Positions 44,103 to 52,978 of a DNA stretch of 59,678 bases are shown here, in pieces. Source of the DNA: Bacteroidota bacterium. Lineage in GTDB: Bacteria > Bacteroidota > Bacteroidia > Chitinophagales > Saprospiraceae. A model generated the notes under the pieces. The model did no database searches and was not told where the DNA came from. It saw only the letters and a program-made list of their open reading frames with translations. The stretch is taken from assembly GCA_029572935.1 (NCBI GenBank), contig JAKQHM010000027.1, positions 1 through 59,678 on the forward strand. Reading direction: 5' to 3'. The number at the start of each line of letters is the position of its first letter. Position 1 is the first letter of the stretch. The position numbers and the translations under genes are program-made.

Positions 44103-45445
44103 AAGCAAATTCAAATGGGTCCATTTTCCATCCCGATACGAGGGTTCCACTTAAATGGATCTCCTTGGGATTCGGCTTGTTGGGTATGGGATGGATGGTC
44201 GCGGTCAGTTTGGGCAGCTTGGTTCCATCTGCTTTCTCGCTGATCCTGAGCTTTTTATTGATGACCCTGGGCGTGGTGGGTTATGCCGTATATCTCTATG
44301 CCTTTGTACAACCTGGCATCAGAAATAATCAAAATATACCTTCCTCCCTTGGCTCCAGAGGCTGGCTTGCCTGGATTCTGGCCCTTATTCTGACCGGCTT
44401 TTATGTGATCTTATATTGGTTTCCGGCTATGCTGGGACTGGGCGATGCCGAAAACCGGGGACTGGTAGCCCTTTTTGATCCTTTGAGTTTTGCACTGAAA
44501 GGCCAGAAGGCCAGCCAATGGTTTGTGTATGGGAGTCTCTACACCCTGGCCATTTTGCTTTTTGGAATCAAATTCATCTGGAAATACCGCCATTCCCGGT
44601 ATCAGCAGTTTCGTACTCTTTCCGTGATCTTTTTTCAGCTGGCCTTTGCCTTCTTATTGCCCGAGCTCATGTTGGGCCTCAACCTGCCTTACAACGACTT
44701 CAAAAACATGTGGCCGCTGAATTATTATTTTTTCGATGGCTGGCACATCGAGGAGTTGTTGAAAGCCGGCAACATAGGCTGGTTGATGTTGGTTTGGGGG
44801 ATCCTGATGATTGTGCTGGTATCTCCTGTACTGACCTACCTCTACGGCAAGCGCTGGTATTGCAGTTGGGTTTGTGGGTGTGGGGGTCTGGCTGAAACAG
44901 CCGGAGATCCTTTCCGACATCTCTCTGACAAATCTGTGGGAGCCTGGAAGTTGGAGCGATGGATGATATACTCCATCCTGGTCCTTTGTGTTTTGATGAC
45001 AGCAGGAGTATTGTACAGCTACCAGTCGGGCCAAGCCAGGATGCTGGGACTGGATACTGCGTGGCTGAGAAGCAGCTATGGCTTTGTGATCGGAGCGGCT
45101 TTCTCAGGTGTGATCGGCGTGGGTTTTTATCCCTTGCTGGGTAGCAGGGTCTGGTGTCGGTTCGGATGTCCCATGGCGGCGATCCTGGGGATCCAGCAGA
45201 AATACCTGAGCCGTTTCCGGATCACCACGAACGGGGGTCAGTGTATCTCTTGTGGCAACTGTTCCACCTACTGCGAAATGGGTATTGACGTCCGTGCGTA
45301 TGCACAGCGGGGACAGGATATCGTGCGCGCCTCCTGCGTGGGATGCGGAATATGCAGTGCGGTTTGTCCCAGAGGGGTTTTGAGGTTGGAAAACGGCAGC
45401 CTGGACCTGTTTGACCGGGCGCAAAAAGCAAGAAACGAAGATTGA
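44099..45445 (+). CDS. Membrane polyferredoxin of the NapH/CcoG type
   Basis: A 448-residue protein with about eight membrane segments and two C-terminal [4Fe-4S] motifs: CISCGNCSTYC (about 383-393) and CVGCGICSAVCP (about 413-424). Membrane-associated cysteine motifs WYCSWVCGCGG and WCRFGCP are related to the C-x3-CP motifs of NapH/NosR/CcoG. Such proteins pass electrons between quinone or flavin partners and a cytoplasmic or periplasmic acceptor. The gene overlaps the preceding flavin oxidoreductase (ATGA), which is its likely partner. The final acceptor is unknown. No promoter between the two genes is seen. Confidence 0.87.
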   Translation: MKANSNGSIFHPDTRVPLKWISLGFGLLGMGWMVAVSLGSLVPSAFSLILSFLLMTLGVVGYAVYLYAFVQPGIRNNQNIPSSLGSRGWLAWILALILTGFYVILYWFPAMLGLGDAENRGLVALFDPLSFALKGQKASQWFVYGSLYTLAILLFGIKFIWKYRHSRYQQFRTLSVIFFQLAFAFLLPELMLGLNLPYNDFKNMWPLNYYFFDGWHIEELLKAGNIGWLMLVWGILMIVLVSPVLTYLYGKRWYCSWVCGCGGLAETAGDPFRHLSDKSVGAWKLERWMIYSILVLCVLMTAGVLYSYQSGQARMLGLDTAWLRSSYGFVIGAAFSGVIGVGFYPLLGSRVWCRFGCPMAAILGIQQKYLSRFRITTNGGQCISCGNCSTYCEMGIDVRAYAQRGQDIVRASCVGCGICSAVCPRGVLRLENGSLDLFDRAQKARNED

Positions 45446-45476
45446 GGTAAAAGAGGGTTTTAGGCCCTGAGTCTTT

Positions 45477-46157
45477 TTAGGATTCCGAATCATATCGGTA
45501 TCGGTGTCTATACTGACCTCGCGCAATGAAACCGGCCACCACGCCAAATACAAATCCTCCAATATGTGCCCACCAGGCCACACCCGATGATTCTTCGGCC
45601 ATTTCGTTGATGGATCCCATGCCGGCTACCATCTGCTGCACGATCCAGATACCCAGAAAGAAAAGAGCAGGCACGTAGACCACTGTAAAGAAAATCAGGA
45701 TCAGGACCTTGATGCGGGAAGCCGGAAACATGATCAGGTAAGCGCCCATCACGGCTGAAATCGCCCCACTGGCGCCCACCATGGGGATCTCGCTGTACGG
45801 ATTGAAAAAAATGTGAACAGAGGTAGCCACGATTCCACCGATCAGATAAAACACGATGAAATTGAAGGTGCCGATCACGGCCTCAATGTTGTCTGCAAAT
45901 ACCCAAAGAAAAAGCATGTTGCCGATCAGATGCATCCAGCCTCCATGCAGGAACATGGAGCTGACGAGGGTATAGAGATCCGCCCCGGAGAGGATCTCAA
46001 AAGGGATGGCTCCATATTCTGTCACGAAAATATTGCTGAGCTCGGGACCCAGACTGAATTCGTATAGAAAAATTGCTACGTTGACTGCGATCAGGGTATA
46101 CGAAAACAGGGGTTTGTGCCCTCCTTTTACCTGATCATCTCCTATGGGAAAAAACAT
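45477..46157 (-). CDS. Rhomboid-family intramembrane serine protease
   Basis: A 226-residue membrane protein with six to seven segments. The catalytic serine lies in the GASGAISAVMGAY motif and the histidine in AHIGGFVFG, as in rhomboids; MFLHGGWMHLIGNMLFLWVF is the conserved membrane helix. It cleaves single-span membrane proteins; targets are unknown. The C-terminal tail is basic and aromatic (ARGQYRHRYRY). The gene is the downstream member of a possible pair with the KdsD-type gene, 16 nt apart on the same strand. Confidence 0.9.
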   Translation of the reverse strand: MFFPIGDDQVKGGHKPLFSYTLIAVNVAIFLYEFSLGPELSNIFVTEYGAIPFEILSGADLYTLVSSMFLHGGWMHLIGNMLFLWVFADNIEAVIGTFNFIVFYLIGGIVATSVHIFFNPYSEIPMVGASGAISAVMGAYLIMFPASRIKVLILIFFTVVYVPALFFLGIWIVQQMVAGMGSINEMAEESSGVAWWAHIGGFVFGVVAGFIARGQYRHRYRYDSES

Positions 46158-46173
46158 GTTTCAATAATTTGTT

Positions 46174-47148
46174 TCAGACAATGCCCTCCTTGATGAGGTC
46201 GTGCAGGTGAATGATGCCCAGGTAGTTTTTATTTTCTGCAACGATCAATTGGGATATACTCAGCTCTTGCATCACTTTGAGCGCTTCGATCGCCATTTGA
46301 TCGGCATGTATGGTACGGGGGTTGGAATGCATCAGATCAGAAGCCCCTATACCGTTCATCGAGCTTGATTTTTCGAAAAATCTCCTTAAATCCCCATCTG
46401 TGATGATGCCCATCAACTGATCCGAAGAATCCAGAACCACGGTGGCCCCCATACGGCCTGAACTGATGGATATCAGCACTTCCTGCAGGGTATCCCCGGG
46501 ACGCACAAATGGTCGCCGGTTGTTTTTATAAAAATCCCGCACCCGCAGGTAGAGCTGTTTGCCCAATGCGCCCCCCGGATGGTATCGGGCAAAATCGCTG
46601 GGACTGAAACCCCTCAGGTACAAAAGGGATACGGCCAGGGCGTCGCCCATCGCCATTTGAGCGGTGGTGCTTGCAGTCGGGGCCAGGTTGTTGGGCTCTG
46701 CTTCCTTGGTGACTGGTGTCAGCAGGCAATGGTCTGCATTTTGTGCCAGATAGGATTGGGCCTGTGCGGTCATGGCGATCAGTCGGATGTCCCTGGATTT
46801 CACCAGGGGAATCAAAACTTTGATCTCAGGGGTTTCCCCGCTCTTGGACAGGCAAAGCAGTACATCTTCGGTCTGTATCATGCCCAGATCTCCGTGGATC
46901 GCATCGGCTGCGTGCATGAACAGGGAAGGAGTACCTGTGGAATTCATGGTCGCCACGATTTTCTGACCTACGATGGCGCTTTTGCCAATGCCGGTGACCA
47001 CCAGCCTTCCCCGGCTGCGGAAGATCATCCGGACCGTGGCTACAAAATCATCCTGAATCTGGCTGCTCAGGTCGGCCAGAGCCTTCATCTCTATCTCGAT
47101 ACACTCCCGGGCTACTCGGATGATATCTGCTTCCGTATCTTTAAGCAT
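46174..47148 (-). CDS. KpsF/GutQ-type arabinose-5-phosphate isomerase
   Basis: A 324-residue protein with an N-terminal SIS domain (about 35-170; GRLVVTGIGKSAIVGQKI, MNSTGTPSLFMHAADAIHGDLG, LSKSGETPEI) and two CBS domains (about 205-320; GRMGATVVLDSSDQLMGIITDGDLRRF). This architecture is that of D-arabinose-5-phosphate isomerase, which converts ribulose-5-phosphate to arabinose-5-phosphate, the first step of KDO biosynthesis for LPS. KdsD is the likely role. Other KDO genes are not in the window. Confidence 0.92.
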   Translation of the reverse strand: MLKDTEADIIRVARECIEIEMKALADLSSQIQDDFVATVRMIFRSRGRLVVTGIGKSAIVGQKIVATMNSTGTPSLFMHAADAIHGDLGMIQTEDVLLCLSKSGETPEIKVLIPLVKSRDIRLIAMTAQAQSYLAQNADHCLLTPVTKEAEPNNLAPTASTTAQMAMGDALAVSLLYLRGFSPSDFARYHPGGALGKQLYLRVRDFYKNNRRPFVRPGDTLQEVLISISSGRMGATVVLDSSDQLMGIITDGDLRRFFEKSSSMNGIGASDLMHSNPRTIHADQMAIEALKVMQELSISQLIVAENKNYLGIIHLHDLIKEGIV

Positions 47149-47229
47149 AACGGGCGAAATTAGTCAGAATTCAACAGCCGCAGCCCCGAATCGGATGAAA
47201 AGGGCGGTATGGCAGTAATTTTAAATTTT

Positions 47230-49254
47230 CTATTTTTTGGTCGCGATGCGATACAGAATGAATCCCATGGCCGCAAAGCACAAGACGCCCAGCAAGTGAT
47301 AGCCTCCGGTACCAAATGCGGTGGTAATGCCATGCTCTGCGCTGAATTGTGCGATCTGACCGGCAATTCCTTCGTCTACTGTGAGCAAGGCTACAATCAC
47401 ACCGGCCAGTGCACCGCCTGCCACCAGACCGGTCGCAAACAGACTGCCTTTGCCGAGTTCGGCATCTTCTTCCTGTTCGTTTTTCTTTTTGGCCCTCCAG
47501 TCCACAATTCCCTTGATCAAGCCTCCGATGAAGATAGGCAGGGTGGTGGACAACGGCAGGTAAAGCCCGACGGCAAAGGAAAGTGCCTTCACCTGGCATA
47601 ATTCCAGTACGATCGCGATGAATACGCCGCACAATACAAACACCCAGTCCAGGTTAAAGGACAACAGACCCTTGATCAGGGTGGCCATCAGGGTGGCCTG
47701 GGGCGCTGCATACTTCTCTCCGATGGCATGGTTGATTCCTTTGGATACCATCTCGGCCGTCGGTGTGTCCAGGTATTTGACGGTAAATCCGATCACCAGT
47801 GACGAAAATATCGCCCCGATGAAAAGGGCAAGTTGCTGGTATTTGGGTGTCGCACCTACTAGGTAGCCCGTTTTCAGGTCCTGTGAGGTTGCCCCCGCAT
47901 TGGCAGCTGCGATACAGATCATACCGCCGATCACAAGCGCCATGGGTTCATACAATTTTCCAGTCCAGCCCACGGCAATGAAAACCAGGGCTGTCCCCAT
48001 GATGGTGGCTATGGTCATGCCCGAAATGGGGTTGTTGCTGGATCCAATGATACCCACGATCCTGCTGGATACCGTCACGAAAAAGAATCCAAAGATGATC
48101 ACCAGGAGTCCCAAGAGCAATTTGCTCAGCACGGAAGTGCCTGGAATCTGTGGCAAAATGGCCAATAAGATGATCAATCCCAGTGAACCAAACAACACGA
48201 CTTTAAAAGAAAGATCATCCTCTGTACGGCTCACCGCTGATTCGGATTTTTCTTTCATCGATCCGAGGCTGTCCCTGAAGGATGAGACGATGGTGGGAAT
48301 GGTTTTCAGAAGTGTGATGAAACCTCCGGCGGCTACGGCACCCGCACCAATCTGGCGGATATAAGCCCGGTACACGGCATCGGCTGTATCGCCAAAGGTA
48401 TGCGTGACGGGATCCCAGCCAAAACGGGCACTGGGCAAAGCCGGATCGAGCAGATTCAGTTTGGCCAGTTGCGCTGCGATGACATCCGGTTGGACGAGAT
48501 AGGCCAGCAGGGGAATGAGACCGAGGGAGGCGAGGATACCACCGGCTACCAGTACTCCGGCGATCCTGGGTCCAATGATGTATCCGACACCCATATACTC
48601 AGGCGTGATCTCACTGCTCACCACGGCTGAGGGAAAAAAGCGGTTTACCTGCTCCGTTCCCCATTTGGGCAGTTCGGCTATGACGTGAAAAACTTTCTGG
48701 AGAATGGCATACAGCATGGCAAAACCAAGTCCGTAATAGGCGCTTTTGGCAAAGTCTCCTCCCTTTTCACCGGCAATCAGTACCTGCCCGCAGGCGGTAC
48801 CCTCCGGATAAGGCAAGGTTTCGTGTTCCTTGACGATCAGCGAGCGGCGCAGCGGGATCATCATGAGCGTGCCCAGGATTCCACCAAAGGTGGCCAGGGT
48901 GAAAATGGTCCAGTAATTAAAATATTGGTCGCCCACCTGTTCGTCTGATAGAAAAAGAAAGGCAGGCAGGGTAAACACCACACCGGCCGCAATGGATTCG
49001 CCGGCTGAGCCTGTAGTCTGGATGATGTTGTTTTCCAGGATGGAAGTGCCCAGAAAACGCTTTCCCAGCGAAATGGCCAATACCGCAATGGGGATGGATG
49101 CCGAAACGGTCAGTCCGGCCTTGAGGGCAAGGTACACCGTGGAAGCCCCAAACAGGACTCCAAATAGAATGCCCAATACAATGGCTTTGATGGTAAATTC
49201 AGGGACCGAGACGTTGGGGTCCACATAAGGTTTGAAGGTGGTTTTGTTTTCCAT
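47230..49254 (-). CDS. OPT-family oligopeptide transporter
   Basis: A 674-residue membrane protein with about 14-16 segments. OPT hallmarks: GKRFLGTSILENNIIQTTGSAGESIA, LMMIPLRRSLIV and LPYPEGTACGQVL in the N-terminal third, and a second repeat with SSNNPISGMTIATI and GATSQDLKTGYLVGATPKYQQ. OPT proteins import small peptides or metal-chelates using a proton gradient; the transported compound is unknown here. It stands alone, 81 nt upstream of the KdsD-type gene on the same strand. Confidence 0.92.
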   Translation of the reverse strand: MENKTTFKPYVDPNVSVPEFTIKAIVLGILFGVLFGASTVYLALKAGLTVSASIPIAVLAISLGKRFLGTSILENNIIQTTGSAGESIAAGVVFTLPAFLFLSDEQVGDQYFNYWTIFTLATFGGILGTLMMIPLRRSLIVKEHETLPYPEGTACGQVLIAGEKGGDFAKSAYYGLGFAMLYAILQKVFHVIAELPKWGTEQVNRFFPSAVVSSEITPEYMGVGYIIGPRIAGVLVAGGILASLGLIPLLAYLVQPDVIAAQLAKLNLLDPALPSARFGWDPVTHTFGDTADAVYRAYIRQIGAGAVAAGGFITLLKTIPTIVSSFRDSLGSMKEKSESAVSRTEDDLSFKVVLFGSLGLIILLAILPQIPGTSVLSKLLLGLLVIIFGFFFVTVSSRIVGIIGSSNNPISGMTIATIMGTALVFIAVGWTGKLYEPMALVIGGMICIAAANAGATSQDLKTGYLVGATPKYQQLALFIGAIFSSLVIGFTVKYLDTPTAEMVSKGINHAIGEKYAAPQATLMATLIKGLLSFNLDWVFVLCGVFIAIVLELCQVKALSFAVGLYLPLSTTLPIFIGGLIKGIVDWRAKKKNEQEEDAELGKGSLFATGLVAGGALAGVIVALLTVDEGIAGQIAQFSAEHGITTAFGTGGYHLLGVLCFAAMGFILYRIATKK

Positions 49255-49342
49255 ATTCAGCTTTCGTTTGAAGCTTAAAGGTAAACCAATCCTTCACTTT
49301 ACCAAAGCGGGTTCAGTCGTATGAGTTTGTACGAAATCTTTC

Positions 49343-49792
49343 TTAGCGGCTGAGCAGTTCTTTGACGAGGCCGGAGAGGGTTTTGCCATCCGCTTTTCCG
49401 GCGAGCTGTTTTGATGCGGCACCCATGACTTTTCCCATATCGGCAGGACCGGAAGCGCCCGTTTCCTTTATGATGGCTTCAATGGCTGCTTTCAGTTCGG
49501 ATTCCGAAAGCTGGGCAGGCAGGTACCGGGAGATCACTTCTATCTCTTCGCGCTCGGTTTGCGCAAGGTCTTCGCGGTTTTGTTTTTCGTATATTTCCAG
49601 AGATTCCTTTCTCTGTTTGACCAGTTTGCTGACAATCTGGATGCCGCGTTCATCATTCATCTCCTGTCCGCTGCCATCGGTATTGGCCAGCAGAATGGCT
49701 GCTTTGATGGCCCGGATGGCCCGTAGCGCTTTTTCATCCTTGGCTTTCATGGCCTCTTTCAGGTCGTTGTTGATCCTTTCCTGGAAACTCAT
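49343..49792 (-). CDS. GatB/YqeY domain protein
   Basis: A 149-residue protein from the ATG at 49792; a longer frame from 49867 runs through the preceding gene and is rejected. It is an all-helical GatB/YqeY-type protein (SFQERINNDLKEAMKAKDEKALRAIRAIKAAI; YLPAQLSESELKAAIEAIIKETGA). The related C-domain of GatB binds tRNA; stand-alone YqeY is thought to interact with tRNA but has no proven enzymatic role. It starts 49 nt after the rsmA stop and lies on the same strand. Confidence 0.88.
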   Translation of the reverse strand: MSFQERINNDLKEAMKAKDEKALRAIRAIKAAILLANTDGSGQEMNDERGIQIVSKLVKQRKESLEIYEKQNREDLAQTEREEIEVISRYLPAQLSESELKAAIEAIIKETGASGPADMGKVMGAASKQLAGKADGKTLSGLVKELLSR

Positions 49793-49821
49793 ATCTCTGT
49801 TGTTTATTTGTAAAACAGTAA

Positions 49822-49839
49822 CTCCTGAAATCTCAGGAG
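49822..49839 (-). other. Hairpin between rsmA and the YqeY gene
   Basis: CTCCTGA-n4-TCAGGAG (49822-49828 with 49833-49839) forms a 7-bp hairpin in the gap before the YqeY gene. Only a weak T run follows, so it may be an attenuator or an mRNA-processing stem rather than a full terminator. Confidence 0.4.
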
Positions 49840-49841
49840 GT

Positions 49842-50612
49842 TTAATCGATATCCGGATAAAAAACACCGGCCAGCCTCAGGTATTCTCCCGGAGAGATCT
49901 GTTCGGGGCGTTGGTCGAAGTAGGCATCCCGCAGGATGTCTTCACTTCCGGCTATACCCTTCAGGTTGTTTCTTAGGGTTTTCCTGCGAAACTGAAAGGC
50001 GGTTTTGACCAGACGGTGCAACTTATCGAATTGAACTTTAGAGGGAAATTCTTCCAGACGTTCCATCCGGATGAACGAGCTCATGACTTTGGGCGGTGGT
50101 GTGAATTGACCGGGGTCAATGTCAAAAAGCAATCTGGACCGATAAATCTGTGTACTCAGGACCGCCAGGATACCATAGTCCTTGCTTCCTTCGGTGGCCA
50201 CGATCCTTTTGGCCATTTCCTTTTGAAACATCCCCAGCAGAAGAGGCACTCTGTCGCGGTTTTCCAGAGCCTTGAATACGATCTGGGAGGAAATGTTGTA
50301 AGGAAAATTCCCAAACAGCAGGAATTCCTGTCCGTCAAAGATCTGTTTCAGATCAAACCGGAGGAAATCGGCCAAAACGAAACTGTCCTCGTGGCCCGGA
50401 TATTGGGATTTCAAAAACCGCACCATGTCCGGGTCGGCATCTATGGCCAGAAATTCGGGAACCTTGAGGATCAATTCTCGCGTAAGGGCAGCTTTACCCG
50501 GCCCGACTTCCAGTACCCTGGGCATGCCGGAGTCCAGAACCAGTCGGGCGATTCTGTCGATCGTGTGCTTGTTGTGCAGGAAATGCTGGCCGAAAGATTT
50601 TTTAGCTTTCAA
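49842..50612 (-). CDS. rsmA: 16S rRNA dimethyladenosine transferase RsmA (KsgA)
   Basis: A 256-residue protein of normal family length. KsgA motifs: KKSFGQHFLHN (start), SAM motif VLEVGPGKAALT (33-44), LADFLRF, and the catalytic NFPYNISSQI (about 112-121) in place of N-L-P-Y. It dimethylates two adjacent adenosines near the 3' end of 16S rRNA. The C-domain with FQFRRKTLRNNLKG is typical. It is upstream of the YqeY gene and divergent from the T9SS protein at 50753. Confidence 0.94.
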   Translation of the reverse strand: MKAKKSFGQHFLHNKHTIDRIARLVLDSGMPRVLEVGPGKAALTRELILKVPEFLAIDADPDMVRFLKSQYPGHEDSFVLADFLRFDLKQIFDGQEFLLFGNFPYNISSQIVFKALENRDRVPLLLGMFQKEMAKRIVATEGSKDYGILAVLSTQIYRSRLLFDIDPGQFTPPPKVMSSFIRMERLEEFPSKVQFDKLHRLVKTAFQFRRKTLRNNLKGIAGSEDILRDAYFDQRPEQISPGEYLRLAGVFYPDID

Positions 50613-50752
50613 TGATATTTTGACTTTTTCAGGTTGCCCGCATGAGCCCTTACCGGCACCGGGACAGCCTCTTAAGGCTATGTTAAAGCGTCAAAAGTAG
50701 TCCATTCAAACAGCAAATCATCTTACCTTAGCTTGAAATTCAAGAACTAATT

Positions 50753-51769
50753 ATGAAAAAACTTCTACTATTCCTCTTTACCAGCTGTTTTCTGGGACTG
50801 GGCGCCCAGCCGATCTACACCTCTGCTCCGGAGGCAGGTCAAAGAATGATTGCCAGAATCCTGGATGCAAATTTGATTAATCCGACAGATATGGAAGCCT
50901 TGGGCACCAATCTGAACTGGAATGTGACTTCATCTGACATCATCATTCAGACACCGGATACGTCCTATTTTGTCAGCATGGATAATGTGCCCAAGAAGGA
51001 AGCATTTCCAGCTGCCAATGTGGCACTCAGATATGGAAACGACAGTTCCTCCTACTTTGAGGTTTACCGCAAATCAGCAAGCAAACTGGAAATCCTGGGA
51101 GAAACGGATTTTTCTTCGGATCCGGCAGTGGTGTACAACAGTCCGCTTACGCAATTGGAATATCCTTTGATGTTCGGAGACGAATTTCAGGACACCGCAA
51201 CAGTGACCATACAAACCGATCAGGGGGCAGTACGGGCTGAAATTACCATGTTCTCCAAGGCAGAGGCCTGGGGAAGGCTCAAAACGACCAACAACACGTT
51301 TGATTGCGTCAAGCTGGCTTACAGGGCTGTGATCGAAATTTTCTTTGGACCCATTCCCATTGCAAACCAGACCATTGTGTCCTACCGGTTTTTGTCTCCA
51401 GGATACAGCGCACCTGTATTGGTCTATAACGCAGTAGAAGAGGAATTTGGTGGCGAAGTGAGCAATGACACCTCAGCACAGTACCTCACATCGGCTCCCA
51501 TAGCAAGCACGCGCGATCAGGCGGCTATCCGGATCGGAGCATCTCCCAATCCAGCCAAAGACTTTGTCAACATCGAGCTGGATCGTCCGGTCGGATCCCA
51601 GACCCGTCTGGCAATCTTCAGTCCGGAAGGAAACCGGGTCTATGAAGAAAATATGACCGGCAACCAAACCCGTATCTCTGTGGCCAACTGGCCTGCCGGC
51701 GTTTACCTCATCCAGACCATAGGAAAGGATCAGGCCTGGGGCATGCAGCCACTGGTCATCCAAAAATAA
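50753..51769 (+). CDS. T9SS cargo protein of unknown function
   Basis: A 338-residue protein with a signal peptide (1-19, ending LGLGAQ) and a type A T9SS sorting domain in the last 80 residues (IRIGASPNPAKDFVNIEL ... WPAGVYLIQTI). Between them is a beta-rich region without a family I recognise (FSVDMDNVP-like strands, YFEVYRKSASKLEILGE, YPLMFGDEFQDTATV). It is probably secreted and displayed on the cell surface. No terminator is visible before the tRNA gene. Confidence 0.8.
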   Translation: MKKLLLFLFTSCFLGLGAQPIYTSAPEAGQRMIARILDANLINPTDMEALGTNLNWNVTSSDIIIQTPDTSYFVSMDNVPKKEAFPAANVALRYGNDSSSYFEVYRKSASKLEILGETDFSSDPAVVYNSPLTQLEYPLMFGDEFQDTATVTIQTDQGAVRAEITMFSKAEAWGRLKTTNNTFDCVKLAYRAVIEIFFGPIPIANQTIVSYRFLSPGYSAPVLVYNAVEEEFGGEVSNDTSAQYLTSAPIASTRDQAAIRIGASPNPAKDFVNIELDRPVGSQTRLAIFSPEGNRVYEENMTGNQTRISVANWPAGVYLIQTIGKDQAWGMQPLVIQK

Positions 51770-51804
51770 AGCAAGGACAGGGACGCAAAATTTTTTTTAG
51801 AAAA

Positions 51805-51837
51805 TTTGAACCGCATTGGTTTGACTTTTTATCTTTG
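51805..51837 (+). promoter_or_regulatory. Promoter of the tRNA-Asn gene
   Basis: TTTG (51805-51808), 21-nt spacer, TATCTTTG (51830-51837), an exact consensus match 18 nt before the tRNA gene. Confidence 0.7.
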
Positions 51838-51855
51838 CGCTCCATTGGACGAAAC

Positions 51856-51932
51856 GCCTCTTTAGCTCAGTTGGTTAGAGCGTCGGACTGTTAATCCGCA
51901 GGTCCTTGGTTCGAGCCCAAGAAGAGGCGCCA
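51856..51932 (+). tRNA. tRNA-Asn (GTT)
   Basis: A 77-nt cloverleaf including an encoded CCA. The 7-bp acceptor stem GCCTCTT/AAGAGGC, D-arm with AGCTCAGTTGGTTAGAGC, anticodon loop CTGTTAA with anticodon GTT at 51890-51892, and T-arm with GGTTCGAGCCC are present. The discriminator is G at 51929. It is followed by a perfect terminator. Confidence 0.95.
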
Positions 51933-51943
51933 GAAAAACGAGA

Positions 51944-51970
51944 AGCCTTGCCATTTGGCAAGGCTTTTTT
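51944..51970 (+). terminator. Terminator of tRNA-Asn
   Basis: AGCCTTGCC and GGCAAGGCT form a perfect 9-bp stem with loop ATTT, followed by TTTTT. Confidence 0.9.
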
Positions 51971-51987
51971 AATGTAAAAAATTGAAT

Positions 51988-52929
51988 ATGAGTATTTTGA
52001 CGGTTGGCACCATGGCTTTTGACAGCATTGAGACTCCTTATGGCAAGGCGGAAAAGGTCATCGGGGGCGCCTGCACCTATATCAGTTGGGCGGCTTCCTA
52101 TTGGTACGACCGCATTCATTTGGTGTCCATCGTGGGCAGGGATTTTCCGGAAGATGAAATAGCCAGTCTGGCCATCCGGGGCGTATCCATGGAGGGTCTG
52201 GTCCGCAGAAAAGACATGGACTCATTTTTCTGGGCCGGTAAATATCATGCCGACATGAATGGTCGCGATACCCTGATCACAGACCTGAACGTACTGGCGG
52301 AGTTCAATCCCGTCTTGCCGGAATCCTACCGGGACAGCCGTTACATCATGTTGGGTAATCTTACCCCTTCCATACAGACAGCAGTGTTAGATCAGCTGAG
52401 AGGCCGGCCCGAAGTGGTGGTACTCGATACCATGAACTTCTGGATGGACACGGCCCTGGACGAGTTAAAAAAAGTGCTGGCACGTGTAGACGTCCTGACC
52501 ATCAACGACGAAGAGGCCAGACAGTTGTCAGGTGAAAGGTCTCTGGTCAAGGCCGCCTCGGTCATTCGCGAAATGGGTCCCCGTTATCTGATCATCAAAA
52601 AAGGGGAACACGGCGCCTTGCTGTTTCACGAGGACCAGATATTTTTTGCTCCGGGTTTACCTATGGCTGAGGTCATCGATCCCACCGGTGCAGGAGACAG
52701 TTTTGCAGGTGGACTGATCGGTTATCTGGCCCGCACCGGTGACATCAGTTTCCGCAATATGAAGACCGCCCTGATCTATGGTTCTGTCATGGCTTCTTTT
52801 TGTGTGGAAGACTTCAGCATTGACCGCTTGCGCAATCTGACGGAGGCCGAAATCCATCAGCGGATCCATCAGTTTGAAAATCTAAGCTCTTTTGATGTCA
52901 ACGAATTGCCTATCCGCAGGCAATCCTGA
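51988..52929 (+). CDS. PfkB-family sugar kinase
   Basis: A 313-residue protein from the ATG at 51988; a TTG at 51982 is less likely. The PfkB signatures are present: an N-terminal GGACTYISWAAS region, the first PfkB region IVGRDFPED, and the catalytic-site motif DPTGAGDSFAGGLIGYL with base Asp (about 236). Family members phosphorylate sugars, nucleosides or fructose phosphates. A GKYHADMNGRDT segment could form the lid. The substrate cannot be told. The gene begins 17 nt after a terminator and lacks a clear promoter of its own. Confidence 0.88.
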   Translation: MSILTVGTMAFDSIETPYGKAEKVIGGACTYISWAASYWYDRIHLVSIVGRDFPEDEIASLAIRGVSMEGLVRRKDMDSFFWAGKYHADMNGRDTLITDLNVLAEFNPVLPESYRDSRYIMLGNLTPSIQTAVLDQLRGRPEVVVLDTMNFWMDTALDELKKVLARVDVLTINDEEARQLSGERSLVKAASVIREMGPRYLIIKKGEHGALLFHEDQIFFAPGLPMAEVIDPTGAGDSFAGGLIGYLARTGDISFRNMKTALIYGSVMASFCVEDFSIDRLRNLTEAEIHQRIHQFENLSSFDVNELPIRRQS

Positions 52930-52965
52930 TCCCGCATAAGCCCATCCTGGTCTGTAAATACCCCT

Positions 52966-52973
52966 TATCTTTG
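52966..52973 (+). promoter_or_regulatory. -7 promoter element directly before the exonuclease gene
   Basis: TATCTTTG is an exact consensus match and ends only 5 nt before the ATG at 52979, so the transcript is predicted to be leaderless or nearly so. Confidence 0.55.
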
Positions 52974-52978
52974 GCACC

